Assembly (NCBI GenBank): GCA_026196795.1
Contig: JAPHUE010000052.1
Location: 1-32,467 of the forward strand
Length of the DNA: 32,467 nucleotides
Direction of reading: 5' to 3'
Origin: Sedimenticola sp.
GTDB lineage: Bacteria > Pseudomonadota > Gammaproteobacteria > Chromatiales > Chromatiaceae
Position 1 is the stretch's first letter; each line of letters opens with the position of its first letter. The notes under the pieces are model-generated. The model was not told the DNA's origin. It saw nothing but the letters and a program-made list of their open reading frames with translations, and did no database searches. The position numbers were made by a program, and so were the translations under genes. Positions 9,795 to 19,702 of this stretch are shown here, in pieces.

Positions 9795-11414
9795 ATGGCG
9801 ACCAAGATTGAACAACTACACTTTTTGATTATTGATGACTACGGTGATATGCGTGGTGTACTGCGCAATATGCTGCAATCTTTTGGTGTTACTCATATCG
9901 ATTCAGTGGCAAATGGACGTGAGGCCATGGCCCTGATTGAATCGAAGCGGTATGACGTTATTCTTTGTGATTATAATCTTGGTGATGGACGTGACGGACA
10001 ACAGATACTAGAAGAGATTCGCGCCAGAAGATTGGTTGGTGTCAGTACGGTGTTCGTCATGATAACGGCTGAAAATACCCGCCTGATGGTAATGGGGGCA
10101 GTGGAGTATGAGCCGGATTCCTATCTCACCAAACCCTTCACCAAAGACCTGCTGGCGCAGCGGTTAGAAAGATTGCTCAACCGAAAGGCCGATCTGCTGG
10201 AGATTGAAAACGCCATTGATCACAAAGAGTATGATGTAGCTAATGCTTTGCTGGATAAGCGGATTGAAGAAAATCCAAAAAATGTAAATGAGTTTATAAA
10301 ACTTAAAGCAGACCTCTGTATCAAGGCTGGGGCCTATGATCAGGCCGAGGCGATCTACTCAGGTGTGCTTGTACAGCGTGAGATTGCCTGGGCGCGCCTT
10401 GGTATCGGCAAGGCCTACTTTGGAAACCGGCGTTATGATGAGGCCAAAATGGTTTTTCAGGGTTTGCTGGATGGCAATGAGCGATTTATGGCGGCCTATG
10501 ATTGGCTTGCAAAGACCCAGTTAGCCCTTGATGAGCCGGTGCAGGCACAAAAGGTTCTGGAAACAGCTACATCACATTCAGCAAAGGCTATTGTACGACA
10601 ACGTGCATTAGGCGAGTTGGCAATGGCCAATCATGATGAAAAAGTGGCTGAACATGCCTTTAGTCAGGCTATTCATCTGGGTAAATACTCGATCTACAAG
10701 CACCCCTCGATTTATGCCAATCTGGCAAAAACAAAGGCGACTAATGCCAATGGCGAGGCAGGTCTAAGGGTATTGCGTGACCTGAAAAAAGCCTTCAAGG
10801 GTAATAAAGAGGCAGACCTTTATTCCTCTATGACAGAGGCGGTCTTACAGGAGGATATGGGTAATAGTGTGCGGGCAAGATCCTGCATGGATAATGCCCA
10901 TGAGCTGTATAAAGAACTGGGAACCAAGGCGGCTCCAGAACTTGCCCTGGATATGGCGCGCTCCTGCAGCAAAATGGGTGAGCTCGATCGTGCCCAGGAG
11001 TTTCTACAGCAGGCTGTAAAGAATAATCACTCAGACGAAGCCTTTTTGAAACAGGTAGGGGCTACCTTGGCCGATCTTGGTCTGTCAGATGACCCCAATG
11101 CACTGATCGCAGATATTAAGAAGGGTATTGTTCGCCTTAACAACAGGGGAGTAGAGCTAGCCAAGCAGGGTAAGTTGGATGAAGCCATGCTGTTATTTGA
11201 AGAGGCGGTGGATGGTATGCCGGGTAATAAGGTGGTCAATCTTAATGCGGCACGAATCTTCATGCTGCAGATGAAGAAGTCAGGCATCGTTCCAAAACGG
11301 ATTGATCAGGTGCGCGAATACCTTACGCGTGTAAGGCAGATGGACTCAGAGAATCGGACGCTGCATAAAATGGATCGCATGCTTAAACAGTTGCTGGATG
11401 GGGCCAAGCCTTAG
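9795..11414 (+). CDS. Response regulator: CheY-like receiver fused to TPR repeats
   Basis: LIIDDYGDMR (acidic pair), DVILCDYNLGDGRDG (phosphoacceptor Asp), MITAENT, YLTKPF; then TPR-like helices (YDQAEAIYSGVLVQREIAWARLGIGKAYFGNRRYDEAKMVFQGLL). Confidence 0.88.
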   Translation: MATKIEQLHFLIIDDYGDMRGVLRNMLQSFGVTHIDSVANGREAMALIESKRYDVILCDYNLGDGRDGQQILEEIRARRLVGVSTVFVMITAENTRLMVMGAVEYEPDSYLTKPFTKDLLAQRLERLLNRKADLLEIENAIDHKEYDVANALLDKRIEENPKNVNEFIKLKADLCIKAGAYDQAEAIYSGVLVQREIAWARLGIGKAYFGNRRYDEAKMVFQGLLDGNERFMAAYDWLAKTQLALDEPVQAQKVLETATSHSAKAIVRQRALGELAMANHDEKVAEHAFSQAIHLGKYSIYKHPSIYANLAKTKATNANGEAGLRVLRDLKKAFKGNKEADLYSSMTEAVLQEDMGNSVRARSCMDNAHELYKELGTKAAPELALDMARSCSKMGELDRAQEFLQQAVKNNHSDEAFLKQVGATLADLGLSDDPNALIADIKKGIVRLNNRGVELAKQGKLDEAMLLFEEAVDGMPGNKVVNLNAARIFMLQMKKSGIVPKRIDQVREYLTRVRQMDSENRTLHKMDRMLKQLLDGAKP

Positions 11415-11430
11415 ACAAGGAAAACGTGCA

Positions 11431-12099
11431 ATGAAATTCTACGACGTATTAGCATCTTTGATCCATGACATGAAAAACTCTCTAAGTATGGTGGTGCATA
11501 CACTCGAGCAAATGACAGAAGATCCCTCGTTTCACTATGACAAGCCAGAACGCGTCACGGCCCTGCAAAATGAGGCAAATAGGCTTAATAATAATCTGAT
11601 TGAACTGCTCACGCTTTATAACATAGAAAACGAAAGAATCTCTCCAACCATTGAGGATGTAGATGTTGCTAACTTTCTTGAAGAAGTTATAGCAGAGAAT
11701 CATGCTTCTGCTGAAGCTAATCACATCAATCTGTTTGCTGAGTGTGATCCGGATCTTTACGGCTACTTTGATGAAGGACTGGTCCGTGGTGTCATGAATA
11801 ATCTTGTTGGAAATGGGCTTCGCTATACGCGGGATACATTGTGCGTATCCGCTTCACAGGAAGATAATTATCTGGTTCTCCGGGTTGAAGATAATGGTGC
11901 GGGGTATCCAAAAGAGATGTTAGCTGCTCAATCTTCTCAGGATTTACATCGTGATATAGCAGAGGGAAGAACTCAGTTGGGTTTATACTTTGCTACCCTC
12001 ATTGCCGAAATGCATAAGAACAAAGAGCAAGTGGGTTTTATACGCCTGGAAAATGGTTACAAGCTCACTGGTGGCTGTTTTTCTGTCTGGTTGCCCTGA
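11431..12099 (+). CDS. Small soluble sensor histidine kinase without recognisable input domain
   Basis: LIHDMKNSLSMVVHTLEQM H-box, NNLVGNGLRYT N-box, VEDNGAGYP G1-box. ATG at 11431 follows AAGGAAA; ORF-track start 11398 overlaps the upstream gene and is less likely. Confidence 0.82.
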   Translation: MKFYDVLASLIHDMKNSLSMVVHTLEQMTEDPSFHYDKPERVTALQNEANRLNNNLIELLTLYNIENERISPTIEDVDVANFLEEVIAENHASAEANHINLFAECDPDLYGYFDEGLVRGVMNNLVGNGLRYTRDTLCVSASQEDNYLVLRVEDNGAGYPKEMLAAQSSQDLHRDIAEGRTQLGLYFATLIAEMHKNKEQVGFIRLENGYKLTGGCFSVWLP

Positions 12100-12295
12100 T
12101 TCCCTTTCTGACAAATCGTGTTCTGATTTTATCTTCTTTGTTGTTTTTTAGTACAATAATCAATTATTTTTCTTTGAAAACTGTATAGAATGAGTGTCAG
12201 GCGGGACAGCCTGTTGTCACCGTCACCTATTGACTTCATTAGATTTGTAGAAATTTTAATGATAGTGATTATTTATGCAGGGGAGAGTGGTTAAT

Positions 12296-14020
12296 ATGAG
12301 TTGTAAAATTGGGTTTTGTCGCGGTTCGTTTATTTTTATCGTTTCTCTGCTAGCGTTTTATTTATCACCAATCAGTGCCCAGCAATCAGGGCAAATAGCC
12401 AACGAACAGGTTGTACTGGAAGAACCCTCCGCTGCAAATGTTACGCAAGGCCTTCTTGGCGAGTTAAAAAGTCTGGGTGCTGAACTGGACCAGATCCACC
12501 TCGATCTGAATAAGGCGACAGGTGATGATCAGCTTGCGTTGAATAATCGATCACTTCAATTAAAAAGCAGCTACCGTAAAACGATGCGTAAGTTGCTTAA
12601 AGAACTCATTGATCAGAAAGAGAGTGGTGTAGATACGTCTGATCTAGTAGAGAAAATTAAACAACCTGCAAAAGAGTTAACCCAGATTATTCGAAAGGAT
12701 ATCGAATTTGTACAGAAGGAGATTGAGTCATTACGAACGCAGCAAGAAAAAGCCACGCCTGAACAAACGCTAAAAATACAAGAATCCCTCTCTTCCTCAT
12801 TAGATCGCAACAGCGATCTTATACTGGCCCTATTTGAACAAAGTGAGAAGATGTCTCTGTTGGGTTTGGATGCAAGAAAGGACATAACATATCTGGATGC
12901 TTTACTGAAAGAGCGGGCAAAAAATAGTGCGGGAAGGATTGAAGTATTTCTGGATAAAATAAAAAAAATAGAGAAACGGCAAGCAAACGCAACCGATGAT
13001 GAAAAAAAGAATATGGCGGTTGAATTGCAGTTATTAACAGAAAAGAAGCAGAACAATGCCAAAAGTCTGGCACTAACTATTGATATCATGGGGAAGCGCA
13101 ATATTGATACAACGCCTTATAGTCAGTTACTCATAATGGCTACGGGTGAGATTAGCGGCGATATCTTTGACAGGAAGGTGGTAATTGGACTCACTCAAAA
13201 GTGGATGGAGTCGTTGATGGAGTGGGCGCAAGAGAATGGCCCGGGGTTATTCCTCAAGGCCTTGGTTATCGGTTTTATTTTACTGTTGTTCAAATTCCTT
13301 TCAAGTCTGGCGGAGCGCTTGGTCAGACGTGCTTTGAGTGCTTCAAAACTCCATATTTCCAAGTTGCTTCAGGATTTCTTTGTTAATCTTTCCAGCAAGG
13401 CCGTGATGGTTGTTGGATTGCTGGTAGCACTTTCACAAATGGGTGTTCAGGTTGGTCCGCTGTTAGCTGGCCTGGGCGTCATTGGTTTTATCCTGGGCTT
13501 CGCCTTGCAGGAAACGTTGTCGAATTTTGCTTCTGGATTGATGATCTTGATTTATCGGCCCTATGATATCGGAAACACCATTGAAGCGGGCGGGGTTACG
13601 GGTAAAGTTCAAGAGATGAATATGGTGGCAACCACAATAATGACACCCGATAATCAAAAGTTGGTTGTGCCTAATAACAAGATATGGGGTGGGGTGATAC
13701 GCAATGTGACTGCCCAGACAAAACGTCGTGTGGATATGGTATTTGGGATTGGTTACGGTGACGATATGGCAAAGGCTGAAAATATACTTCGCAATATTGT
13801 CGAATCAGACACAAGAGTTCTAAAAGACCCAGAACCGATTATAAAAGTGCATACGTTGGGTGAGTCATCGGTCGACTTTATTGTACGTCCGTGGGTCAGT
13901 ACCCCAGACTATTGGGATGTGTACTGGGATGTGACACGAAAAGTCAAAGAACAGTTTGATGCTAATGGCGTCTCCATACCCTTCCCGCAGCGTGATATTC
14001 ATATGATCAGTAATACTTAG
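12296..14020 (+). CDS. MscS-family mechanosensitive channel with signal peptide and long periplasmic coiled-coil N-terminus
   Basis: LGVIGFILGFALQETLSNFASGLMILIYRPYDIGNTIEAGGVTGKVQEMNMVATTIMTPDNQKLVVPNNKIWGGVIRN. ATG 12296 is a better start than 12275. Confidence 0.92.
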   Translation: MSCKIGFCRGSFIFIVSLLAFYLSPISAQQSGQIANEQVVLEEPSAANVTQGLLGELKSLGAELDQIHLDLNKATGDDQLALNNRSLQLKSSYRKTMRKLLKELIDQKESGVDTSDLVEKIKQPAKELTQIIRKDIEFVQKEIESLRTQQEKATPEQTLKIQESLSSSLDRNSDLILALFEQSEKMSLLGLDARKDITYLDALLKERAKNSAGRIEVFLDKIKKIEKRQANATDDEKKNMAVELQLLTEKKQNNAKSLALTIDIMGKRNIDTTPYSQLLIMATGEISGDIFDRKVVIGLTQKWMESLMEWAQENGPGLFLKALVIGFILLLFKFLSSLAERLVRRALSASKLHISKLLQDFFVNLSSKAVMVVGLLVALSQMGVQVGPLLAGLGVIGFILGFALQETLSNFASGLMILIYRPYDIGNTIEAGGVTGKVQEMNMVATTIMTPDNQKLVVPNNKIWGGVIRNVTAQTKRRVDMVFGIGYGDDMAKAENILRNIVESDTRVLKDPEPIIKVHTLGESSVDFIVRPWVSTPDYWDVYWDVTRKVKEQFDANGVSIPFPQRDIHMISNT

Positions 14021-14123
14021 GGATCTCCTGTTCAAATCATGCCTTGGTGTCTGGCGAGCGTGCAATAAGTGTATATATTTGTTTGCTGATAGGCTACACA
14101 GAGTGATTATTTATCTGGATTTT

Positions 14124-16205
14124 CTAATCTCTTGGAGTTACGCTGATTTTTAATGGAAGGGTAATATAAAAACTTGTGCCGACACCATCTTGGGAATCAA
14201 AAGTCAATCGGCCCTGATGTTTTTCGGTAATCGTCTGGTAGGCCAAAGAGAGCCCTTGGCCGGTACCTTTTCCTACCTCTTTAGTGGTAAAGAAAGGGTC
14301 GAATATTTTGTCCTGAATGTGAGTTGGAATTCCGCTGCCATTATCTTTAATACAGATAACAATGGAATCGTTCTCTCTGTAGGTGCTTATATGTATCACT
14401 CTGCTTATCAGATCTGTTTCAGTCTGAATGTTTTGTATGGCGTGTGCTGCATTGATAATAATATTAAGTATTACTTGTTTGATTTCGCCAATATAACAAC
14501 AGACCAGTGGCAGTGATGAATCGAGGTCTGTTTGCATCTCGGCTATATATTTCCACTCGTTCCGTGACACTGCAATGGTGCTTTCAATTGCTTTGTTAAT
14601 ATCTTCTTCGGTAAGGTTCTCTGATCCCATATGTGAAAATCCCTTCATGGCACTAACGATCTCGGCTACCCGGTCAATGCCCTCCAGGGATTGGTCTGCA
14701 GAGATGGGCAGTTCTTCGCGGATAAATTCAAAATCATACTCTTCTTCCAGTAGCTTAAGATGCTCTTTTAATACCGAATGCTGATTGTCATCAGCGATGT
14801 CAATGATCATACGGTTTTGTTTGTTAATGTATTCAATTAATTCAGAAACATTCTCTTTTATAAAAATCGTATTATCTCTGATAAACTGAATGGGTGTGTT
14901 GATTTCATGTGCAACACCAGCTGCCAATGTACCTATGGATTCAAGCTTCTGGGCACGCAAGAGTTCTCTTTCGAGTTGTTCAGTTTTCGCGCTTTCTAGC
15001 TTGCGCTCGGTTATGTCCTCATAAATACAAAGGACGCCGGAGATCTCTTCATAAAGATTAAATAGCGGGAGCACACTGCGGTCAAACCATTTTTCATGAT
15101 CATTCTTGTCGATAACTTTCTCAATTGCATGAACTACTGGCTCTTGTGATAACAGGATGGCAGCGTCGGATTCTGAAAAGTGTTTTTCGATATTTTGATC
15201 TAGTTGCAGGATCTGGATTTGGGTGATGCTAATATCCAGCGGATTATCAATGCCTACATCTTCTGCAAATTGTTGATTGCAACCAAGATAATCCCCCCGT
15301 AAATTCTTCCAGTAGATACTTTGGGGAATGGTATCCAAGACAAGCTGGCGCATGCGCCTTGCTTTATGCAGGGCCTCTTCACTCCTTTTTCGCTCGGTTA
15401 TATCAATAACCGTACCCTCAATGCACTGGTCACTCTTGAAATAGATGGCTGAAATGGAAACCTCTTTGATTATCCCATTAGGTAAGGTGATTGGTATTTC
15501 GTAATCAAATAGTTGTGCATTTCTGCGTAATTCATCTAATAAGATTTTCCGGTTTTCTTTAGGGATAAAGTCATTCAAGAAGAATTTGCTCAGAAGTTCT
15601 TGATGATCTGTTTCCAGTAGTTCTTGTGTGGCTCTATTGGCTTTTATAAAGCGACCTGTAGCAATATCTATTTTCCACATGCCTACCAGGCTAGCTTCAT
15701 ACAGACTTCTGTATTCTGTCTCGCTCCTTCGCAATAGGAGATAGGTCCATATAACAGCGGTGACCAGGAACAGTATAAGGAAAATATAGATAGTGTCGTA
15801 GATAGTCTTGCGATACCACTCTACTTCAATGACACCTAACCTGTTTCCCTGGTAGGTAATAGCTGTTTTGTATTTTTCTTGTCCAATAACGCCCAGAGCA
15901 AGAAGAGGGCGGTCAATTCCGCTCAACTCTGGACCATTGATGCTTGTGAAAATATTTCCCTGCTCGTCAGTTATGACTACCTGTCTATAACTATTTTGAT
16001 CTGCAGCTAGTCTGAGATAGTCAGTGATCGTATGAGGAGTGATATCCCACATTGATTTGGCTATGACTTTAGCGTGTTCATGAACCGTTTCTTTTAGCTG
16101 ATTAGCACTGTATCGGTTTGCCAGTGCTACCAATATTGCGAAAGTGAATATCAATAGAATACTGGCGGTAAGAATCAGCTTTCTGTTTTTATGTTTGTTT
16201 GTCAT
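14124..16205 (-). CDS. Membrane sensor histidine kinase with periplasmic domain and two PAS domains
   Basis: TM1, ~100 aa periplasmic segment, TM2 (YDTIYIFLILFLVTAVIWTYLLL); two PAS with PAC endings (GTVIDITERKRSEE, GVLCIYEDITERKLES); GTLAAGVAHEINTPIQFIRDN; NAAHAI; IKDNGSGIP; GKGTGQGLSL. Confidence 0.92.
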   Translation of the reverse strand: MTNKHKNRKLILTASILLIFTFAILVALANRYSANQLKETVHEHAKVIAKSMWDITPHTITDYLRLAADQNSYRQVVITDEQGNIFTSINGPELSGIDRPLLALGVIGQEKYKTAITYQGNRLGVIEVEWYRKTIYDTIYIFLILFLVTAVIWTYLLLRRSETEYRSLYEASLVGMWKIDIATGRFIKANRATQELLETDHQELLSKFFLNDFIPKENRKILLDELRRNAQLFDYEIPITLPNGIIKEVSISAIYFKSDQCIEGTVIDITERKRSEEALHKARRMRQLVLDTIPQSIYWKNLRGDYLGCNQQFAEDVGIDNPLDISITQIQILQLDQNIEKHFSESDAAILLSQEPVVHAIEKVIDKNDHEKWFDRSVLPLFNLYEEISGVLCIYEDITERKLESAKTEQLERELLRAQKLESIGTLAAGVAHEINTPIQFIRDNTIFIKENVSELIEYINKQNRMIIDIADDNQHSVLKEHLKLLEEEYDFEFIREELPISADQSLEGIDRVAEIVSAMKGFSHMGSENLTEEDINKAIESTIAVSRNEWKYIAEMQTDLDSSLPLVCCYIGEIKQVILNIIINAAHAIQNIQTETDLISRVIHISTYRENDSIVICIKDNGSGIPTHIQDKIFDPFFTTKEVGKGTGQGLSLAYQTITEKHQGRLTFDSQDGVGTSFYITLPLKISVTPRD

Positions 16206-16246
16206 GCTGAAGTAGCTTGTATTATATTACAGGGATGGTTGGATAA

Positions 16247-17020
16247 TTATTGCCACTTTTTTATGATGCGTTCATAAGTGCCATCGCTAATCATTGCCTT
16301 TATTGCATCGTCTATCAGCTCTGCTTTCTCTGCAAAGGGTGACTTTTTTGATATGCAGAAGGTAAATGGGGCTGTGTCAAAAGTTACTGGGACCTTTACC
16401 ACTTTATCCTGTAGGCCAAGCAGTTTTAAATTGTAAAAAACCAGCTGGGGATTCTCGACAAGAATATCTCCACGCTTTAAGGCCAGCTTTTTCAGGACCG
16501 TGCCAAAAACACCTGAAAACTCAACATCTAAGCCATTTTCCTTTACAAGATTCTTTTCTGTCCACCCATTTCCCAGGTAATCAATAAGTGCATAAGGCTT
16601 GAGCTCACTGAGTGACTTGATCTTATGCATGGCCTCAAGTTGTGGATGACCATTATAGGTGAAGATGGTTTTATCCATCATCAGGAGAGGTGTCTTGGTT
16701 GATGTAGTGTAACTCCTGCGTTCAGGCGTCGGGGTCGATATATAGGCATCTTCAGTCCCGGTTCGGACCTCTTGTTGTGCTCTGGCCCAGGAATACTCAC
16801 TGTAGACTACTTTCCAGCCCAGGCGATTAACCAGTACTTCATCTGTCAGGTCAACAAAAAGCCCAACGGTTTTGCCTGATGCTTGGTCATACCAGTGAAA
16901 GGGTTTGTACTCATCGTGTGACAGCTTGAAGGTGATCTGTTCCGCTGATGCAGTCAGGGTCGAGAATATCAGGCAGATCAGGCTGAGCACTCTCACGCTC
17001 TTGTTGATTAACGCTGGCAT
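16247..17020 (-). CDS. Periplasmic solute-binding protein, family 3 (PBPb)
   Basis: Signal peptide; FKLSHDEYKPFHWYDQASGKTVGLFVDLTDEVLVNRLGWKVVYSEYSWARAQQEVRTG; FCISKKSPFAEKAELIDDAIKAMISDGTYERIIKKW. Confidence 0.88.
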   Translation of the reverse strand: MPALINKSVRVLSLICLIFSTLTASAEQITFKLSHDEYKPFHWYDQASGKTVGLFVDLTDEVLVNRLGWKVVYSEYSWARAQQEVRTGTEDAYISTPTPERRSYTTSTKTPLLMMDKTIFTYNGHPQLEAMHKIKSLSELKPYALIDYLGNGWTEKNLVKENGLDVEFSGVFGTVLKKLALKRGDILVENPQLVFYNLKLLGLQDKVVKVPVTFDTAPFTFCISKKSPFAEKAELIDDAIKAMISDGTYERIIKKWQ

Positions 17021-17048
17021 GCATATCTCCTTTTTTTATTGTAGATAG

Positions 17049-17197
17049 CTATAGGGCACCTAGAAAAACTATCTTTTCCGCGATTGCAGCGTCAGTTCCG
17101 TGCTCGAATCCTCATTTACTCCTTGTAAACTATTGTTCTCCGCGCGGTGCTTGCTTGCACTAACAAAAAAAGCTTAGTTTTTAGCGGTACCCTATAT
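17049..17197. mobile_element. MITE-like element with ~23-bp imperfect terminal inverted repeats
   Basis: Left CTATAGGGCACCTAGAAAAACTA (17049-17071); reverse complement of right end (17175-17197) ATATAGGGTACCGCTAAAAACTA; 18/23 identical. No ORF large enough for a transposase inside. Confidence 0.6.
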
Positions 17198-17205
17198 ATG
17201 ACTAG

Positions 17206-17263
17206 CGGCACAACAGGGAAGTTCTTGAGAAATAAGCATTTAAGAACAGCAGGTAATGTGCCG
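17206..17263. repeat. Nested inverted repeat (potential stem-loop)
   Basis: CGGCACA (17206-17212)/TGTGCCG (17257-17263) enclosing GTTCTT (17221-17226)/AAGAAC (17242-17247), both perfect. Confidence 0.5.
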
Positions 17264-17479
17264 ATAGATAAACCGATCACAAAACAACATGCTTTAGGGC
17301 CATATGTCTGATTATTATTAGATATAACAATGATCTATGTGCTTTTTGATGGCTGATGGGTAGGGATAAGCTGGTGCTGTATCGATACTCGACTAGTGCA
17401 ATGTATGTTTTGTTCTTTCTGTGATAGATTTTTCACGGTTATCAATGCGGTTGATAAGAAGTAATAAGGGTAAGCAAGA

Positions 17480-18196
17480 ATGCCACGTTTTTTGATGCAA
17501 GTTTTATTAATCTGTTTTTTCCTCTCTGGCTGGAGCGTGGCGGTTGCTGCAAAAATGTATAAGTGGGTTGATGAGAAGGGTGAAGTGCATTTCAGTCAGA
17601 CACCACCTATTCAGGACGAAACTCCCGTTGCTCAGGATCAGGTCGAGATTCATACCACATCAGGCTCTGTCTTAGTCCCTACAGGGGTCGATGGGCAGCT
17701 CTACTGTGGTGAATTAAAGTTACCCATTGCATCAGGAAAGCGTCGCCTGACGGTAAAAACGCTTAATGATAAGGTTAAGTACTGGAACCAGACACTTGAG
17801 CGCTCTAAACAAGCACTGGATCGTTATCTCGCGCCCAAGCGTAAGCGTTATTCATCCTCATACCGAAACAAATCGACAACTTTCAACGAAGATTTGGCGC
17901 GGTATCAGAAACCTGTCAATGAATACCAATGTGCCATTGATTGGGCTAACAGTAAAAAAGAGAGCGCCCGCGCTTCTGAGGCCGATTACATGCAGGAGAG
18001 AAACAAGGCCCAAAAGGACCTTGATGTTGCAACAGCCCAGATGCATCGACTCTGTGGTGAAGAGCCAGAGAAGTATAACGAGTACGGAAAGAAGCGTGAG
18101 CGCTATCTCGCCTGGAAAAAATGTACACGTAAATATGGTGCAGTCGTACGTGAAATGCGGAATAAATTGAATTCAGTGAAGCGTAATCATTATTGA
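17480..18196 (+). CDS. Exported DUF4124-domain protein
   Basis: Signal peptide then KMYKWVDEKGEVHFSQTPP, the typical DUF4124 sequence; charged helical C-terminus. Confidence 0.82.
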   Translation: MPRFLMQVLLICFFLSGWSVAVAAKMYKWVDEKGEVHFSQTPPIQDETPVAQDQVEIHTTSGSVLVPTGVDGQLYCGELKLPIASGKRRLTVKTLNDKVKYWNQTLERSKQALDRYLAPKRKRYSSSYRNKSTTFNEDLARYQKPVNEYQCAIDWANSKKESARASEADYMQERNKAQKDLDVATAQMHRLCGEEPEKYNEYGKKRERYLAWKKCTRKYGAVVREMRNKLNSVKRNHY

Positions 18197-18357
18197 GAAG
18201 ACAGCGGTCATTTAAGTAATCTGTCGTTAGAGCAAAGGTATCATTCGGGCAATCAATCTTATTGATCAACAAACTATGTTTACCAATAGGGCACTCTGTT
18301 AGTCTATGATTGGCTTAATAGACGAGCCACTCACATTTTTTAAAAGGGAGAACATAA

Positions 18358-18600
18358 ATGGATAACCCAGTACGGGCTGCGGACAGCCCTTTTGCTGTAG
18401 ATGTGGAGCAGGGTAAGTCCTACTATTGGTGTGCGTGTGGTAGAAGTGCATCACAACCTTTTTGTGATGGTTCGCATAAGGGTACAACCTTTCAGCCCAC
18501 TAAATATGAAGCGGCTGAATCCAAAACTGTCTATTTCTGTGGCTGTAAAGCGACTGCTAGCGCGCCTTTGTGTGATGGTAGCCATAAAAAGTCACCTTAA
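18358..18600 (+). CDS. CDGSH iron-sulfur domain protein (two CDGSH motifs)
   Basis: 80 aa; YYWCACGRSASQPFCDGSH and VYFCGCKATASAPLCDGSH; RBS-like GGGAG upstream. Confidence 0.93.
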   Translation: MDNPVRAADSPFAVDVEQGKSYYWCACGRSASQPFCDGSHKGTTFQPTKYEAAESKTVYFCGCKATASAPLCDGSHKKSP

Positions 18601-18653
18601 TACCGCATTTATCGCCTTCATAAAGAGTTTTGATCTAGTCCGATAGCCAGTCG

Positions 18654-19169
18654 ATGCCAGATCTTATGAGTAATCCTTCAACTACTCTGGTTCGGCTTGG
18701 CGTTAAGCATTGCCTGTTTGACTGGGGCAATACCCTGATGGCTGATTTGCCCGGAATGCATGGCCCAATGTGTGACTGGCCAACGATTTCTCTGGTAGAT
18801 GGTGCTGATAGGGTATTGCAAGCGCTTTCATCCAGCTACAGTTGTCATTTGGCTACCAGTGCGGCTGATTCTGATTCGTCTCAAATCAGACAAGCCTTAT
18901 CCCGCGCAGGAATCGCTACCCCTATTGAGCAGATTTTTTGCAAAGCCACTCTTAACTGCGATAAACGCTCTGCGAACTATTATAATGGTATTGTTCAACG
19001 CCTCGGTTCCTCGCCTTCTCGTATTGTGATGATTGGTGATTCACTTTCAGACGATATCATGGGTGCCCTAAATTGTGGGCTCAAAGCAATCTGGTTTAAC
19101 CCTAATAAACTACCCGTTCCTGCAGGGATAACGGCTATCACTCATCTAAATGATCTGATCGGCAACTAG
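18654..19169 (+). CDS. HAD-superfamily hydrolase
   Basis: CLFDWGNTLMAD (motif I), ATSAADSDSSQIRQALSRAGI, IVMIGDSLSDDIMGALNCGLKAIWFN (motif IV). Confidence 0.82.
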   Translation: MPDLMSNPSTTLVRLGVKHCLFDWGNTLMADLPGMHGPMCDWPTISLVDGADRVLQALSSSYSCHLATSAADSDSSQIRQALSRAGIATPIEQIFCKATLNCDKRSANYYNGIVQRLGSSPSRIVMIGDSLSDDIMGALNCGLKAIWFNPNKLPVPAGITAITHLNDLIGN

Positions 19170-19245
19170 TGATCGTTTGCGTTTGATCAATTCTGTAAGC
19201 GTTTTTTCTGGTTTATAATCGGCTACCTATCGGAGGAGTGGCCTG

Positions 19246-19662
19246 ATGAACGGTTTCGTAAACTTGAAAATTTTCGCAACAGCGTTAGTGGTAACAGTAT
19301 TAGTTGGGCCCGTTGTTCAATGGCTGATGCCAACCTGGGCTGCTCTGGTTGCCGATGTTGGCCCGGGTGGGGCTTGGTTTGCCTCAATTCTGTACCACAT
19401 TGTCTACGGTATTATCATTGGGGCAGGGGCTGCGCTCGCGGTTGCTGTGCTGGGTCGGATAGGGCGTAGCATCACGCAACAGGCTGCAGTTATTGCAGCC
19501 TGTTTAACGGTGATTTTATTTGATGTGGGTTTTGTTGTTAGTGGAGTAAAGGTTAGTGAATTCAGCTATCTGGCGATACTCCTTGCGCTGATCAGTTTTG
19601 TCCTGCAGATAGCCGTAGTGTTGCTACTGTTTGGGAAAAAACAATCATCATCTGAAGCCTGA
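19246..19662 (+). CDS. Small integral membrane protein of unknown function
   Basis: 138 aa with about four hydrophobic segments; RBS-like GGAGGAG upstream of ATG. Confidence 0.72.
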   Translation: MNGFVNLKIFATALVVTVLVGPVVQWLMPTWAALVADVGPGGAWFASILYHIVYGIIIGAGAALAVAVLGRIGRSITQQAAVIAACLTVILFDVGFVVSGVKVSEFSYLAILLALISFVLQIAVVLLLFGKKQSSSEA

Positions 19663-19702
19663 TTCAGGTAGCTATTCGAAGCGCTGTGCCTGACGATACT
19701 GA

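Noticed and set aside
12613-13101. 162-aa minus-strand ORF (Ser/Phe-rich)
   Set aside because: Antisense to MscS N-terminal coiled coil; low-complexity composition expected from reverse reading of K/E/Q codons.
17766-18170. 134-aa plus-strand ORF
   Set aside because: Alternative frame inside the DUF4124 gene; no supporting features.
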